Part shown: piece after piece, positions 1 through 8,395 of the stretch
How the letters are laid out: every line of letters starts with the position of its first letter
How positions within the stretch are numbered: position 1 is the first letter of the stretch
Origin: Flavobacteriales bacterium
GTDB lineage: Bacteria > Bacteroidota > Bacteroidia > NS11-12g > UBA9320
Length of the DNA stretch: 64,000 bases
Assembly (NCBI GenBank): GCA_020635395.1
Contig: JACJZV010000001.1
Span: 806,001-870,000, forward strand
Direction of reading: 5' to 3'
Notes under the pieces: model-generated
Told to the model about the DNA's origin: nothing
Database searches by the model: none
The model's input: only the letters and a program-made list of their open reading frames with translations
Position numbers and translations under genes: made by a program

Positions 1-1
1 G

Positions 2-316
2 GTTCACAACCTTCCTGACTTGGCATATTTCAACCACTCACAACACGTATCTGCTGCAAAATTGGCTCCAGATGGTAGCACCGAGAGCAAAGATATTTGT
101 AATGTATGTCATGGGCCTGTACACGAAATGGCCAAATTGGAGCAATTTAGCACATTGCAAATGGGCTGGTGTGTAAACTGTCACAGACAAAGAGGTATTG
201 ATGTTGAAAACAACAAATACTACGAGGATGTGCATAAAGAAATGAAAAAGAACAACAAGCATTATGTTACCGTTGCAGAAAACGGAGGTTTGGAATGTTC
301 AAAATGCCATTATTAA
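2..316 (+). CDS. actA: Alternative complex III subunit ActA, multiheme cytochrome c (3' end only)
   Basis: The frame is open from the window edge, so the gene starts upstream and only the last 104 residues are present. Three CxxCH heme-attachment motifs are visible (CNVCH, CVNCH, CSKCH), the last five residues from the end. ActA is the periplasmic multiheme cytochrome of alternative complex III, the quinol-oxidising enzyme that replaces the bc1 complex in many Bacteroidota. The N-terminal part, with any membrane anchor and further hemes, cannot be seen. It lies 40 bp upstream of actB in an actABCDEF operon, and this context makes the assignment firm. A TTG at 20 could be read as a start but is almost certainly internal. 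Confidence 0.9.
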   Translation, partial: VHNLPDLAYFNHSQHVSAAKLAPDGSTESKDICNVCHGPVHEMAKLEQFSTLQMGWCVNCHRQRGIDVENNKYYEDVHKEMKKNNKHYVTVAENGGLECSKCHY

Positions 317-356
317 TCGATATTCAATTTAAGAAACTCAAAGATTACAACATATA

Positions 357-3300
357 ATGAGTAATTTGGAAAATAAATACTGGAAGGGAATTGAAGAACT
401 GGAAAAACCTGCTCAATATGCAGGAAGAACCGATGAGTTCTCAGACAAGCTTCCGATGGAAGAAATTTTTGGTGATTCGGATGAAATAACTTCAAACCGC
501 CGAGATTTCTTAAAGTTTTTTGGTTTTAGCGTTAGTGCAGTAGCATTGGCCGCCTGCAATAGGACACCGGTAAAGTATGCCATGCCTTATATCGAAAAAC
601 CAGCGAATGTAACTCCGGGTCTCCCTTTGTATTACGCAACTTCATGTGGTGCGTTCAACGAAGGTTTTCCTGTTGTGGCTAAAGTGCGAGAAGGTAGGCC
701 AATAAAATTGGATGGTAACGAAAAAAGCATCCTCAGTCAGGGAGGGTTAAATGCTATTGGCCAAGCCAGTATTTTGTCGTTGTATGACATCAACCGTTTG
801 CAAAACCCAAAAATTGGCGGAAAAACAGAGAAAGATTGGGCAAACGTAGATAAAAAAGTAGCAGAAATATTAAAGCAAGCGGCAGGAAAAGGCGTGGCAG
901 TGGTTTCAAGAACCGTTACCAGCCCAATTCTTAAAGATGCTATTGATAAATTTAAGACAGCTCACAATGCTACACACATTGTGTATGACCCAATTTCGTA
1001 TTCAGGTATTTTAAATGCCAATAAAGAATCGTTTGGTGTAGCTACCGTTCCAAATTATAAATTCGACAAAGCAGAGCTAATTGTTAGTTTCGGTGCCGAC
1101 TTTTTAGGTACATGGGTTTCTCCTGTTAGGTTTTCGTCTGATTATGCTAAAAACAGAGTTCCTTCGCCAGAAAATGCCAATATGAGCAGACACTACCAAA
1201 TTGAAGCAAACATGAGTTTGACAGGAACCAATGCCGATTATCGGTTTGCAATTCCGGCCTCAAAACATGGAGCCTATTTGGTAAGTCTATATAATATGGT
1301 TGCCTCAAAAGTTGGGGGTTCTTCCGTTTCTGGTGCTCAAAATGAGCTTGCCGGAAACATGTTGAGCAAAATAGCCGAAGAATTGGTGGCAGCAAAAGGA
1401 AAGGCATTGGTTGTTTGTGGAAGCAACAACAAAGCCGACCAGATTATTACCAATGCAATAAACACTATGTTAGATAGCTATGGAAACACCATAGACATCA
1501 ACACTTCATACAATGTATCTGCCTTTAATGAGGCGGAATTTGACAATTTTGCAAAACAGGCTGGAAGCCTTGGAGCTGTAATATTTTTAAACTGTAATCC
1601 GGTTTATTCTTATGCCAACGGCAAAGATTTGGCCGATTCGTTGAAAAAAACCAATGTAATTTGCACATCTATTGTGGCGGATGAAACCTCAATGAATGCC
1701 ACAGTGAATGCTCCGGATAACCACTTCTTGGAGTCGTGGGATATTTATGAGCCAATGAGCGGACATTATCTAACTTCTCAACCAACCATTACCAAAGTAT
1801 TCAACACCAGAAGTGCTGCTGAGTCTTTGAGAACTTGGGCTGGAGAGACGTTGGAAATGGGAGAGGATCAAGTTTCTCGCAGTTGGGTTGTAAATTATTT
1901 GGAGAGCAACTTGGGGGTAAATGCTGAACAAGCTCTGCATGACGGGGTGGTGGAAAAAGCTGCTTCAAATGGAGCAGGCTCATTCTCAGGTTCTGTTTCT
2001 GATGCCGCTGCAGCTATAGCTTCTGCAAAAAAAGGTGATGGTTTAGAACTTTCACTCTATCAAAAAGTAGGAATAGGCGATGGCACAATGGCCATGAACC
2101 CATGGTGTCATGAAATGCCGGACCCGGTTACAAAAGTTACTTACGATAACTACGTGACGATTTCAAGAAGTGATGCAGAAGCCAATAATTGGGAACAAGG
2201 CGATTGGATGAAGGTAACTTCCTCAAATGGTACGGTTGACAAATTGCCTTTACTTATTCAACCTGGGCAAGCGGTAGGAACCATCGGTATAGCTTTGGGC
2301 TATGGCCGCACACCTGAAATATTAGACGAAAACAAAAATGATTTGGTTGACCTTGGTAAAAATGTTTACCCATTGGTTCAAACAGATAATGGCACCTATT
2401 CGTATGTGGTGAGTGGCGTGAAACTTGAAAAAGTAGGTTCGGGTTATGAATTTGCCCAAACTCAAACGCATCACATGGTAGAAGGTCGTGATATAATGAG
2501 AGAAACAACACTTTCTGAATATCAAAAAGAAAAAGACGCAGGAAACAAACCTCAGGCTAAAACACAGCACTTGGTATCTCTTTGGGAAGAATTTGACTAT
2601 TCAAAGGGACATCATTGGGCAATGGCTGTTGATATGAATGCCTGTACGGGTTGTGGCTCTTGTATTGTAAGCTGCAGCTTGGAAAACAACGTGCCAATTG
2701 TTGGCCGTGATGAGGTTCGTAGAAGGAGAGAAATGCATTGGATTCGTATCGACAGATACTATGCATTTGAGGTTCAGGAAGAAACAAAAGTATCAGTAAA
2801 ATTTGCCGGAGAAAGAGACTTTAAAAAAGGCGATTATTCTTCGAAAGAAAAGGAACTAAACGCATTGGATGAAATTGCCAAAAAAGGGGGCAAAAACGAC
2901 TATTCGCATTACAACAATGTTACGGTAGTTCATCAACCAATGATGTGTCAGCATTGCGACCATGCACCTTGCGAGACTGTTTGTCCGGTATTGGCAACTA
3001 CGCATAGCTCGGAAGGTTTGAATCAAATGACCTATAACCGTTGCATCGGAACGAAATACTGTGGAAACAACTGCCCATACAAAGTGCGTCGTTTCAACTG
3101 GTTTAAATACAACGATAACAGCAAATTCAATTATCATTTCAATAACGAACTTGGAAGAATGGTTCTTAACCCTGATGTAACGGTGCGTTCAAGAGGGGTT
3201 ATGGAAAAATGTAGTTTCTGCGTTCAAAACATTCAAATGGCAAAACTGAAAGCCAAGATTGAAAACAGAAAATTGAATGATGGGGATGTTACCGTGGCAT

Positions 3301-3482
3301 GTGCAAAAACTTGTCCATCAAATGCTTTGGTGTTTGGAGATAGAAATGACCCCAACAGCAAAATTGCTCAAATGTATAAAAACGAAAGAGGGTATTTAAT
3401 GCTCGAAGAAGTGGGCATTCAACCATCTGTGAAGTATTTGACAAAAATTAGAAACAAAAAACAAGAAGTTCAACATTCATAA
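357..3482 (+). CDS. actB: Alternative complex III iron-sulfur subunit ActB (molybdopterin-oxidoreductase-like plus ferredoxin domains)
   Basis: A 1041-residue protein. Residues 46-67 hold a twin-arginine-like export signal (NRRDFLKFFG) ending near Cys67. The large middle part resembles the molybdopterin-oxidoreductase family, in which ActB is known to have lost the cofactor. The C-terminal third is a ferredoxin-type domain with cysteine groups at about residues 763-773 (CTGCGSCIVSC), 863-874 (CQHCDHAPCETVC), 895-906 (CIGTKYCGNNC), 951-954 (CSFC) and 981-985 (CAKTC). That is enough for several iron-sulfur clusters that take electrons from the quinol site to the hemes. It is followed by actC after 19 bp. 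Family length is about 1000 residues, so the gene is complete. Confidence 0.95.
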   Translation: MSNLENKYWKGIEELEKPAQYAGRTDEFSDKLPMEEIFGDSDEITSNRRDFLKFFGFSVSAVALAACNRTPVKYAMPYIEKPANVTPGLPLYYATSCGAFNEGFPVVAKVREGRPIKLDGNEKSILSQGGLNAIGQASILSLYDINRLQNPKIGGKTEKDWANVDKKVAEILKQAAGKGVAVVSRTVTSPILKDAIDKFKTAHNATHIVYDPISYSGILNANKESFGVATVPNYKFDKAELIVSFGADFLGTWVSPVRFSSDYAKNRVPSPENANMSRHYQIEANMSLTGTNADYRFAIPASKHGAYLVSLYNMVASKVGGSSVSGAQNELAGNMLSKIAEELVAAKGKALVVCGSNNKADQIITNAINTMLDSYGNTIDINTSYNVSAFNEAEFDNFAKQAGSLGAVIFLNCNPVYSYANGKDLADSLKKTNVICTSIVADETSMNATVNAPDNHFLESWDIYEPMSGHYLTSQPTITKVFNTRSAAESLRTWAGETLEMGEDQVSRSWVVNYLESNLGVNAEQALHDGVVEKAASNGAGSFSGSVSDAAAAIASAKKGDGLELSLYQKVGIGDGTMAMNPWCHEMPDPVTKVTYDNYVTISRSDAEANNWEQGDWMKVTSSNGTVDKLPLLIQPGQAVGTIGIALGYGRTPEILDENKNDLVDLGKNVYPLVQTDNGTYSYVVSGVKLEKVGSGYEFAQTQTHHMVEGRDIMRETTLSEYQKEKDAGNKPQAKTQHLVSLWEEFDYSKGHHWAMAVDMNACTGCGSCIVSCSLENNVPIVGRDEVRRRREMHWIRIDRYYAFEVQEETKVSVKFAGERDFKKGDYSSKEKELNALDEIAKKGGKNDYSHYNNVTVVHQPMMCQHCDHAPCETVCPVLATTHSSEGLNQMTYNRCIGTKYCGNNCPYKVRRFNWFKYNDNSKFNYHFNNELGRMVLNPDVTVRSRGVMEKCSFCVQNIQMAKLKAKIENRKLNDGDVTVACAKTCPSNALVFGDRNDPNSKIAQMYKNERGYLMLEEVGIQPSVKYLTKIRNKKQEVQHS

Positions 3483-3501
3483 TTTATAAAAAGAAACAAA
3501 A

Positions 3502-4848
3502 ATGTTTGAAGCTGCAATAAGAAAGCCACTTGTAACGGGTAACAAATCCATTAGCGATGTTACCGAGGATATATGTAGGCCAATTGAAAACAAACCCACC
3601 AAACAATGGTGGTTAGGTTTTACCGTGTCATTCATTTTATTGATTGTCATGGTGCTTTCACTTGGCTGGACCGTATGGGAAGGTATCGGAACTTGGGGAG
3701 TAAACAAAACCGTAATGTGGGGTTGGGATATTACCAACTTCGTATTTTGGGTTGGTATTGGACATGCCGGAACGCTGATTTCTGCCATCCTACTTTTGTT
3801 CCGTCAAAAATGGAGAATGAGTATAAACAGAAGTGCAGAGGCCATGACCATTTTTGCGGTTCTGTGTGCGGCACAGTTCCCGTTGTTTCACATGGGTAGA
3901 GTTTGGTTGGGATATTGGCCATTGCCATTGCCCAACGCCTTTGGTTCATTGTGGCCAAACCCTAACTCTCCGTTGATGTGGGACGTATTTGCGATTTCTA
4001 CCTACCTTTCTGTTTCATTAGTGTTTTGGTATTTAGGTCTTATTCCTGATATTGCCACCATCAGAGACAGAGCAACAACCAAAGCACGAAAATTTTGGTA
4101 TGGATTTTTCTCAATGGGATGGAATGGTTCTGCCAGAACGTGGCATCGATATGAAATTGTTGCCTTAATATTGGCAGGTATATCTACGCCACTGGTATTA
4201 TCAGTTCATACCATTGTATCCATGGACTTTGCCACCGCCGTAATTCCTGGATGGCACACCACCATTTTCCCTCCATACTTCGTTGCCGGAGCTATTTTCT
4301 CGGGTTTTGGTATGGTTTTAACACTGCTTATCATTGTGCGTAAGGTAATGAATCTTACCGACTACATTACCATTGAACACCTTGAGGCCATGAGTAAAGT
4401 AGTTATGCTTACTGGTTCTTTGGTAGGTATGGCTTATTTGACTGAGTTTTTTATTGCTGCTTATTCTGGAGTAGAATATGAGCAATATGCTTTCTTGAAC
4501 AGAGCCTTTGGCCCTTATTCTTGGGCATATTGGACAATGATGAGTTGCAACCTTATTGCACCACAAGTATTTTGGTTTAAATGGGCAAGAACCACACCGT
4601 GGTTCCTATTTATCATGTCCATTATCGTAAATATTGGTATGTGGTTCGAGCGATTTGTAATTATCGTTACCTCATTGCATAGAGATTATTTGCCATCATC
4701 ATGGGCAATGTATAGTGCAACGTATGTAGAAGTTGGTATTTTCCTTGGCACAATGGGATTGTTCTTTACCTGCTTCTTCTTATTTGCGAAATTTTTGCCA
4801 GTTGTTAACATGGCGGAGGTTAAAGGAATTATTAAAAGTAGAGAGTAA
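3502..4848 (+). CDS. actC: Alternative complex III membrane subunit ActC (NrfD/PsrC-like)
   Basis: A 448-residue polytopic membrane protein with about ten hydrophobic segments, of the NrfD/PsrC family that forms the quinol-binding membrane core of alternative complex III. The N-terminal residues (about 1-35) are soluble. The first helix begins near WWLGFTVSFILL and is followed by a segment with GHAGTLISAILLLFRQKWR, a stretch typical of ActC/NrfD proteins. Gene order (after actB, before actD) supports ActC rather than the paralogous ActF, which comes later in the same operon. The ATG start follows a purine-rich stretch 19 bp after actB. Confidence 0.95.
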   Translation: MFEAAIRKPLVTGNKSISDVTEDICRPIENKPTKQWWLGFTVSFILLIVMVLSLGWTVWEGIGTWGVNKTVMWGWDITNFVFWVGIGHAGTLISAILLLFRQKWRMSINRSAEAMTIFAVLCAAQFPLFHMGRVWLGYWPLPLPNAFGSLWPNPNSPLMWDVFAISTYLSVSLVFWYLGLIPDIATIRDRATTKARKFWYGFFSMGWNGSARTWHRYEIVALILAGISTPLVLSVHTIVSMDFATAVIPGWHTTIFPPYFVAGAIFSGFGMVLTLLIIVRKVMNLTDYITIEHLEAMSKVVMLTGSLVGMAYLTEFFIAAYSGVEYEQYAFLNRAFGPYSWAYWTMMSCNLIAPQVFWFKWARTTPWFLFIMSIIVNIGMWFERFVIIVTSLHRDYLPSSWAMYSATYVEVGIFLGTMGLFFTCFFLFAKFLPVVNMAEVKGIIKSRE

Positions 4849-4869
4849 TATTATTTTAAATCCTGAAGG

Positions 4870-5769
4870 ATGTTAGAAAAAGAATTAATATTAGGTGTTT
4901 ACGACGACGGAGATAAACTTCTCAACGCCGTTCATAAACTTAGAAAAAAAGGTGTAGAAATATTTGATTGCTACACACCTTATCCCGTTCACAATTTGGA
5001 TAAGGAAATGGGTATTAACCGTTCAAATCTTACGGTAGGTGCTTTTATCTGTGGTTTTCTTGGATTCATTAGTGGATTGTTATTGCAATTTTACATGATG
5101 ACCAATGAGCTGCATACCTTTAAAAGTTGGCCGATGATTATTGGTGGTAAACCGCAAGATTACACGGTTTTGCCAAGTATGATTCCGGTTACCTTTGAGT
5201 TGACCGTATTGTTTACGGCATTTGGTATGGCTTTCTTGTTTTTTGCAAAAAGTAGAATGATACATGGCAAGATTGCCGAAATTGTTGACCCACGGGTTAC
5301 AAACGATAGATTGTTTGTAGGTATTGAGCCTTCCGCACTTCACGGCATCTCTCGAAGCGAATTAGACGCCATAATGAATGAGACCGGTGCTCTCGAAATA
5401 AGAAACTACAACGGCAGTAGCGAAGTCAATACTTCATCAGCCGAGGCATCTCAACCAAAAGTTGAAGAGTCAAAGGTGGTTGAAACAAGTGCTGACCTGT
5501 CAGAAGAAGAACGTACGGAGAAAATGTCGTTCTTGAAGTCGGTGGTTGGGGAATTTTCAGCCGACAATATGGACGACTTGAAACAAATTAATGGCGTTGG
5601 GCCAGTTTACGAAAAACAACTTCACGAACTTGGTATCTACAGCTTTGAGCAAGTTGCTAAATTGACAGCCGACGCAATTAAATCTATCGAAGATTTAACA
5701 AAATATTTCCCCGGAAAAATTGAGCGAGAAGATTGGGTAGGTCAGGCTAAAAACTTAATGAATAAGTAA
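4870..5769 (+). CDS. actD: Alternative complex III subunit ActD with an extra C-terminal helix-hairpin-helix domain
   Basis: Residues 1-175 match the ActD (DUF3341-type) pattern: an N-terminal cytosolic part (LGVYDDGDKLLNAVHKLRKKG) followed by two transmembrane helices near residues 57-80 and 100-125. ActD is normally about 170-200 residues. This one has 299. An acidic, low-complexity linker (about 185-230) leads to a tail from residue 233 with DLKQINGVGPVYEKQL, a helix-hairpin-helix motif followed by a conserved-looking IERxDWVGQAK end. Such tails occur on other proteins, including some NADH-dehydrogenase subunits, but a role in a respiratory complex is not established. Located 21 bp after actC and 3 bp before actE. 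Confidence 0.92.
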   Translation: MLEKELILGVYDDGDKLLNAVHKLRKKGVEIFDCYTPYPVHNLDKEMGINRSNLTVGAFICGFLGFISGLLLQFYMMTNELHTFKSWPMIIGGKPQDYTVLPSMIPVTFELTVLFTAFGMAFLFFAKSRMIHGKIAEIVDPRVTNDRLFVGIEPSALHGISRSELDAIMNETGALEIRNYNGSSEVNTSSAEASQPKVEESKVVETSADLSEEERTEKMSFLKSVVGEFSADNMDDLKQINGVGPVYEKQLHELGIYSFEQVAKLTADAIKSIEDLTKYFPGKIEREDWVGQAKNLMNK

Positions 5770-5772
5770 AAA

Positions 5773-6852
5773 ATGAAATTGAAACTTAATTCAGTAAATG
5801 TATGGATTATGGCTTCGGTTGTAGCATCTACATCAATGGTAGGTTGCACGGCAGGGGGCAATAATCCAGGATTGGAATATGCTCCGCAGATGTATATTTC
5901 AAAAGCGTATGAAGCATATACTCAACGGGATGAAATGCAATACAATCCTTATGGAATGACCATGCGGGTTCCAGTAAACGGAACTGTGGCTAGAGGTCAG
6001 GTTGGATTTTTTGACTACAAAGAAGGATATGAGGCAGCGGCATCCTGGTCAAATCCGGTGGCAGCCACCCGAAAAAATGTTTTGACCGATGGTAAAAAAT
6101 TATATAACATCAATTGCCAACATTGCCATGGGGCAACCGGCAAAAACGATGGCGGGGTTATAAAAAGTAATCAATATGCACCTCCACCATGGGATGGCTA
6201 TAGCTCTGACTATATTAAAAACTTACCCGATGGACAGGCATTTCACACCATTACCTTCGGTAAAGGAAACATGGGTTCTCATGCGTATGCTTTAACACCC
6301 GAAGAAAGATGGAAAGTACTTCATTACGTAAGATTTTTAGGTGCAGGTGCCGATGAAAAGAACTTTACATTTGCCCAGGAGGAAACCAAAAGCACCACGC
6401 AAACAATGAATGTTTCTGGTCAAACGGTTGGAAGTGAAGAATTGGTAGATATGAACCCAAAAGGAATGGGGGGCAGAATTGACTTGGGAGCGGATGCTCA
6501 AAAAATTCAAAATGCCATTGGCCATGTTAAGTTTGGTGCATTACAATATTTAGACTTCAAAAAAGAAAGCGAACCTCATTTAGATGTGATTGCTGATTTT
6601 ATGAAATCGCACCCCGAATATAAAGCGGTAGTAACCGGATATGCTGCTCCATCAATGAATATTGGTGGTAAAGCCGCTGGCGAAATTGGTCTAATTCGTG
6701 CCAAAACAGTGTGTAAATATTTGGCATCTAAAGGAATTTCGATGGAGCATTTAACACCTAAAAGTGGGGCTGATACCGAAGTTGCCGGAAGTAACGAAAC
6801 CAAAGAGGGTAGAGAAGAAAATAGAAGAGTAGAAATTTATTTCATAAAATAG
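5773..6852 (+). CDS. actE: Alternative complex III monoheme cytochrome c ActE fused to an OmpA-like domain
   Basis: A 359-residue lipoprotein with lipobox SMVGC (Cys25). The N-terminal half is the ActE-type monoheme cytochrome, with one CQHCH motif at about residues 115-119 and a likely distal Met region (GNMGSHAYAL). From about residue 256 to the end the sequence follows the OmpA C-terminal fold: HLDVIADFMKSHPEYK, then TGYAAPS, IRAKTVCKYLASKGI and ENRRVEIYFI. The Arg of the RAKTV helix is kept, but the Asp of the usual GHTD motif that contacts diaminopimelate is replaced (GYAA), so peptidoglycan binding may be altered or lost. Classical ActE is about 200 residues, so the domain is an addition. 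Confidence 0.92.
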   Translation: MKLKLNSVNVWIMASVVASTSMVGCTAGGNNPGLEYAPQMYISKAYEAYTQRDEMQYNPYGMTMRVPVNGTVARGQVGFFDYKEGYEAAASWSNPVAATRKNVLTDGKKLYNINCQHCHGATGKNDGGVIKSNQYAPPPWDGYSSDYIKNLPDGQAFHTITFGKGNMGSHAYALTPEERWKVLHYVRFLGAGADEKNFTFAQEETKSTTQTMNVSGQTVGSEELVDMNPKGMGGRIDLGADAQKIQNAIGHVKFGALQYLDFKKESEPHLDVIADFMKSHPEYKAVVTGYAAPSMNIGGKAAGEIGLIRAKTVCKYLASKGISMEHLTPKSGADTEVAGSNETKEGREENRRVEIYFIK

Positions 6853-6858
6853 GTACAA

Positions 6859-8256
6859 ATGGGACACCATCATATTACAGAAGTAAAAGAAGAAAAATTT
6901 GAGTTTACCAGCCGCTCTAGAATGTTTGTGGGCTTGGTATTCATTGTTGGATTGATTCTTACGTTTGTTGGTTTTTCAAAAATGAAAAGTACCAACGAGC
7001 ATGGCAATAAACACGCAAAGGTGGAACATGTTGAGCAAAATGTTATTCACGCGGTGGCCAATCAAGAAGGAAACGGTGAGCAACACGGAGCAGAACATTC
7101 AGCTGCCGCAGGTAATGAAGCAAACCGCGAGGGTGGCGAACATGCGGGCGGGCATCACGAAACTTGGAAAATGCGTTTTTGGGCAAACCTATTGCTCAAC
7201 TCATACTATTTCATGTTGTTTGCACTGGCTGCCGTATTCTTTATTGCCGTAAACTATGCTGCAAACGCAGGATGGTCAACCTTGCTAAAGCGGGTAATTG
7301 AATCAATTTCATCGTATCTTCCCGTAGCTATCGTTATTTTAATGATAGTGGTTTTTATGGGAAAAGATTACATCTATCACCATTGGTGGCCAAAAATTGG
7401 ATTAAAACCGGGCGATGCAGGATACGATGCTTTGATTGAAAAGAAATCTTGGTTTTTGAGCAAAGGATGGTTAATGGTTGGAGCTCCGGTAATAATGATT
7501 ATCTGGGTTTTATTTCGAACCATTTTAGTTCGTTTCTCACACAAAGAAGACGTGGAAGGTGGTACTTCTTTCTTTAGAAAAAGTGTAAACGTTTCAGCAG
7601 GATTCTTGGTTTTCTTTGCTTTCACTTTCTCTATTCTAAGCTGGATTTTGATTATGAGCATTGATGCCCACTGGTATAGTACTATTTTCTCTGTTTACAA
7701 CTTTGCCATTGCATTTGTAACGGGTTTAACGGTAATCTGTTTCTTTACATTATACCTTAAATCAAAAGGATATATGGAAATTGTTTCTGACGAGGTTATT
7801 CATGACTTGGGTAAATTTATGTTTGCCTTCTCTATTTTCTGGGCATATATTTGGTTGGCACAGTTCTTATTGATTTGGTATGCAAACATCAGCGAAGAGG
7901 GTATTTACTACACCTTTAGATTAGAACATTTTAAACCAATGTTTAGAGTAAATATTTTGATGAATTTCTTCTTGCCATTTTTAATCTTGATGATGAGAAA
8001 TGCGAAAAGAAACCCCAAAGTGTTGTTGGTGGCTGGAACAATCATTTTGTTTGGCCATTGGTTAGACTTGTTTTTGATGATAATGCCGGGCGTGGTTGGA
8101 GAAACAGCTCATATCGGTCTTTTAGAGATTGGAATGACCATGGCTTTTGCGGGATTATTCATTTACTGGGTGTTGCACAATCTGTCAAGAAAGAATTTGT
8201 ATGCGGCAAATCACCCATACCTACTTGAATCTGCAAACCACGATGTGGGAGTTTAA
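6859..8256 (+). CDS. actF: Alternative complex III membrane subunit ActF (NrfD-like) with a His-rich loop
   Basis: A 465-residue polytopic protein and the last gene of the act operon, starting 6 bp after actE. After the first hydrophobic segment (about residues 22-42) comes a hydrophilic stretch of roughly 60 residues with nine histidines, then about nine further hydrophobic segments. ActF is the second NrfD/PsrC-like membrane subunit, paralogous to ActC. Operon position and topology support the assignment. The usual downstream cytochrome oxidase genes are not adjacent here. Instead a hairpin terminator ends the operon at about 8309. Confidence 0.93.
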   Translation: MGHHHITEVKEEKFEFTSRSRMFVGLVFIVGLILTFVGFSKMKSTNEHGNKHAKVEHVEQNVIHAVANQEGNGEQHGAEHSAAAGNEANREGGEHAGGHHETWKMRFWANLLLNSYYFMLFALAAVFFIAVNYAANAGWSTLLKRVIESISSYLPVAIVILMIVVFMGKDYIYHHWWPKIGLKPGDAGYDALIEKKSWFLSKGWLMVGAPVIMIIWVLFRTILVRFSHKEDVEGGTSFFRKSVNVSAGFLVFFAFTFSILSWILIMSIDAHWYSTIFSVYNFAIAFVTGLTVICFFTLYLKSKGYMEIVSDEVIHDLGKFMFAFSIFWAYIWLAQFLLIWYANISEEGIYYTFRLEHFKPMFRVNILMNFFLPFLILMMRNAKRNPKVLLVAGTIILFGHWLDLFLMIMPGVVGETAHIGLLEIGMTMAFAGLFIYWVLHNLSRKNLYAANHPYLLESANHDVGV

Positions 8257-8274
8257 TTAAAATCTTATAAAAGC

Positions 8275-8309
8275 AAGAAGGCATTTCGAAAAAAGCGAAA
8301 TGCCTTCTT
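8275..8309 (+). terminator. Intrinsic terminator of the act operon
   Basis: A perfect 14-bp inverted repeat (8275-8288 with 8296-8309, arms centred on GGCATTTCG / CGAAATGCC) encloses a 7-base A-rich loop. It begins 19 bp after the actF stop. The downstream tract is only weakly T-rich (CGTTTATA), but stem length and position make transcription termination the most likely role. Confidence 0.8.
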
Positions 8310-8353
8310 CGTTTATACACTAAATTAATATCTACAAATGCAAACATTCCTTT

Positions 8354-8361
8354 TATCTTTG
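8354..8361 (+). promoter_or_regulatory. Candidate -7 box (TATCTTTG) of the ABC-F gene
   Basis: TATCTTTG fits the Bacteroidota -7 consensus TAnnTTTG exactly and lies 34 bp before the ATG at 8396, after the act terminator. No clear TTG was found at the usual -33 distance, so only half of the promoter is supported. Confidence 0.45.
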
Positions 8362-8395
8362 CCGCCCGTTTAATAAAAAGATTCTACGTTAAAAA

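Noticed and set aside
357..3482. ActB as an active molybdenum oxidoreductase
   Set aside because: Gene order actA-F and the fused ferredoxin domain mark it as ActB, a family known to lack the molybdenum cofactor.
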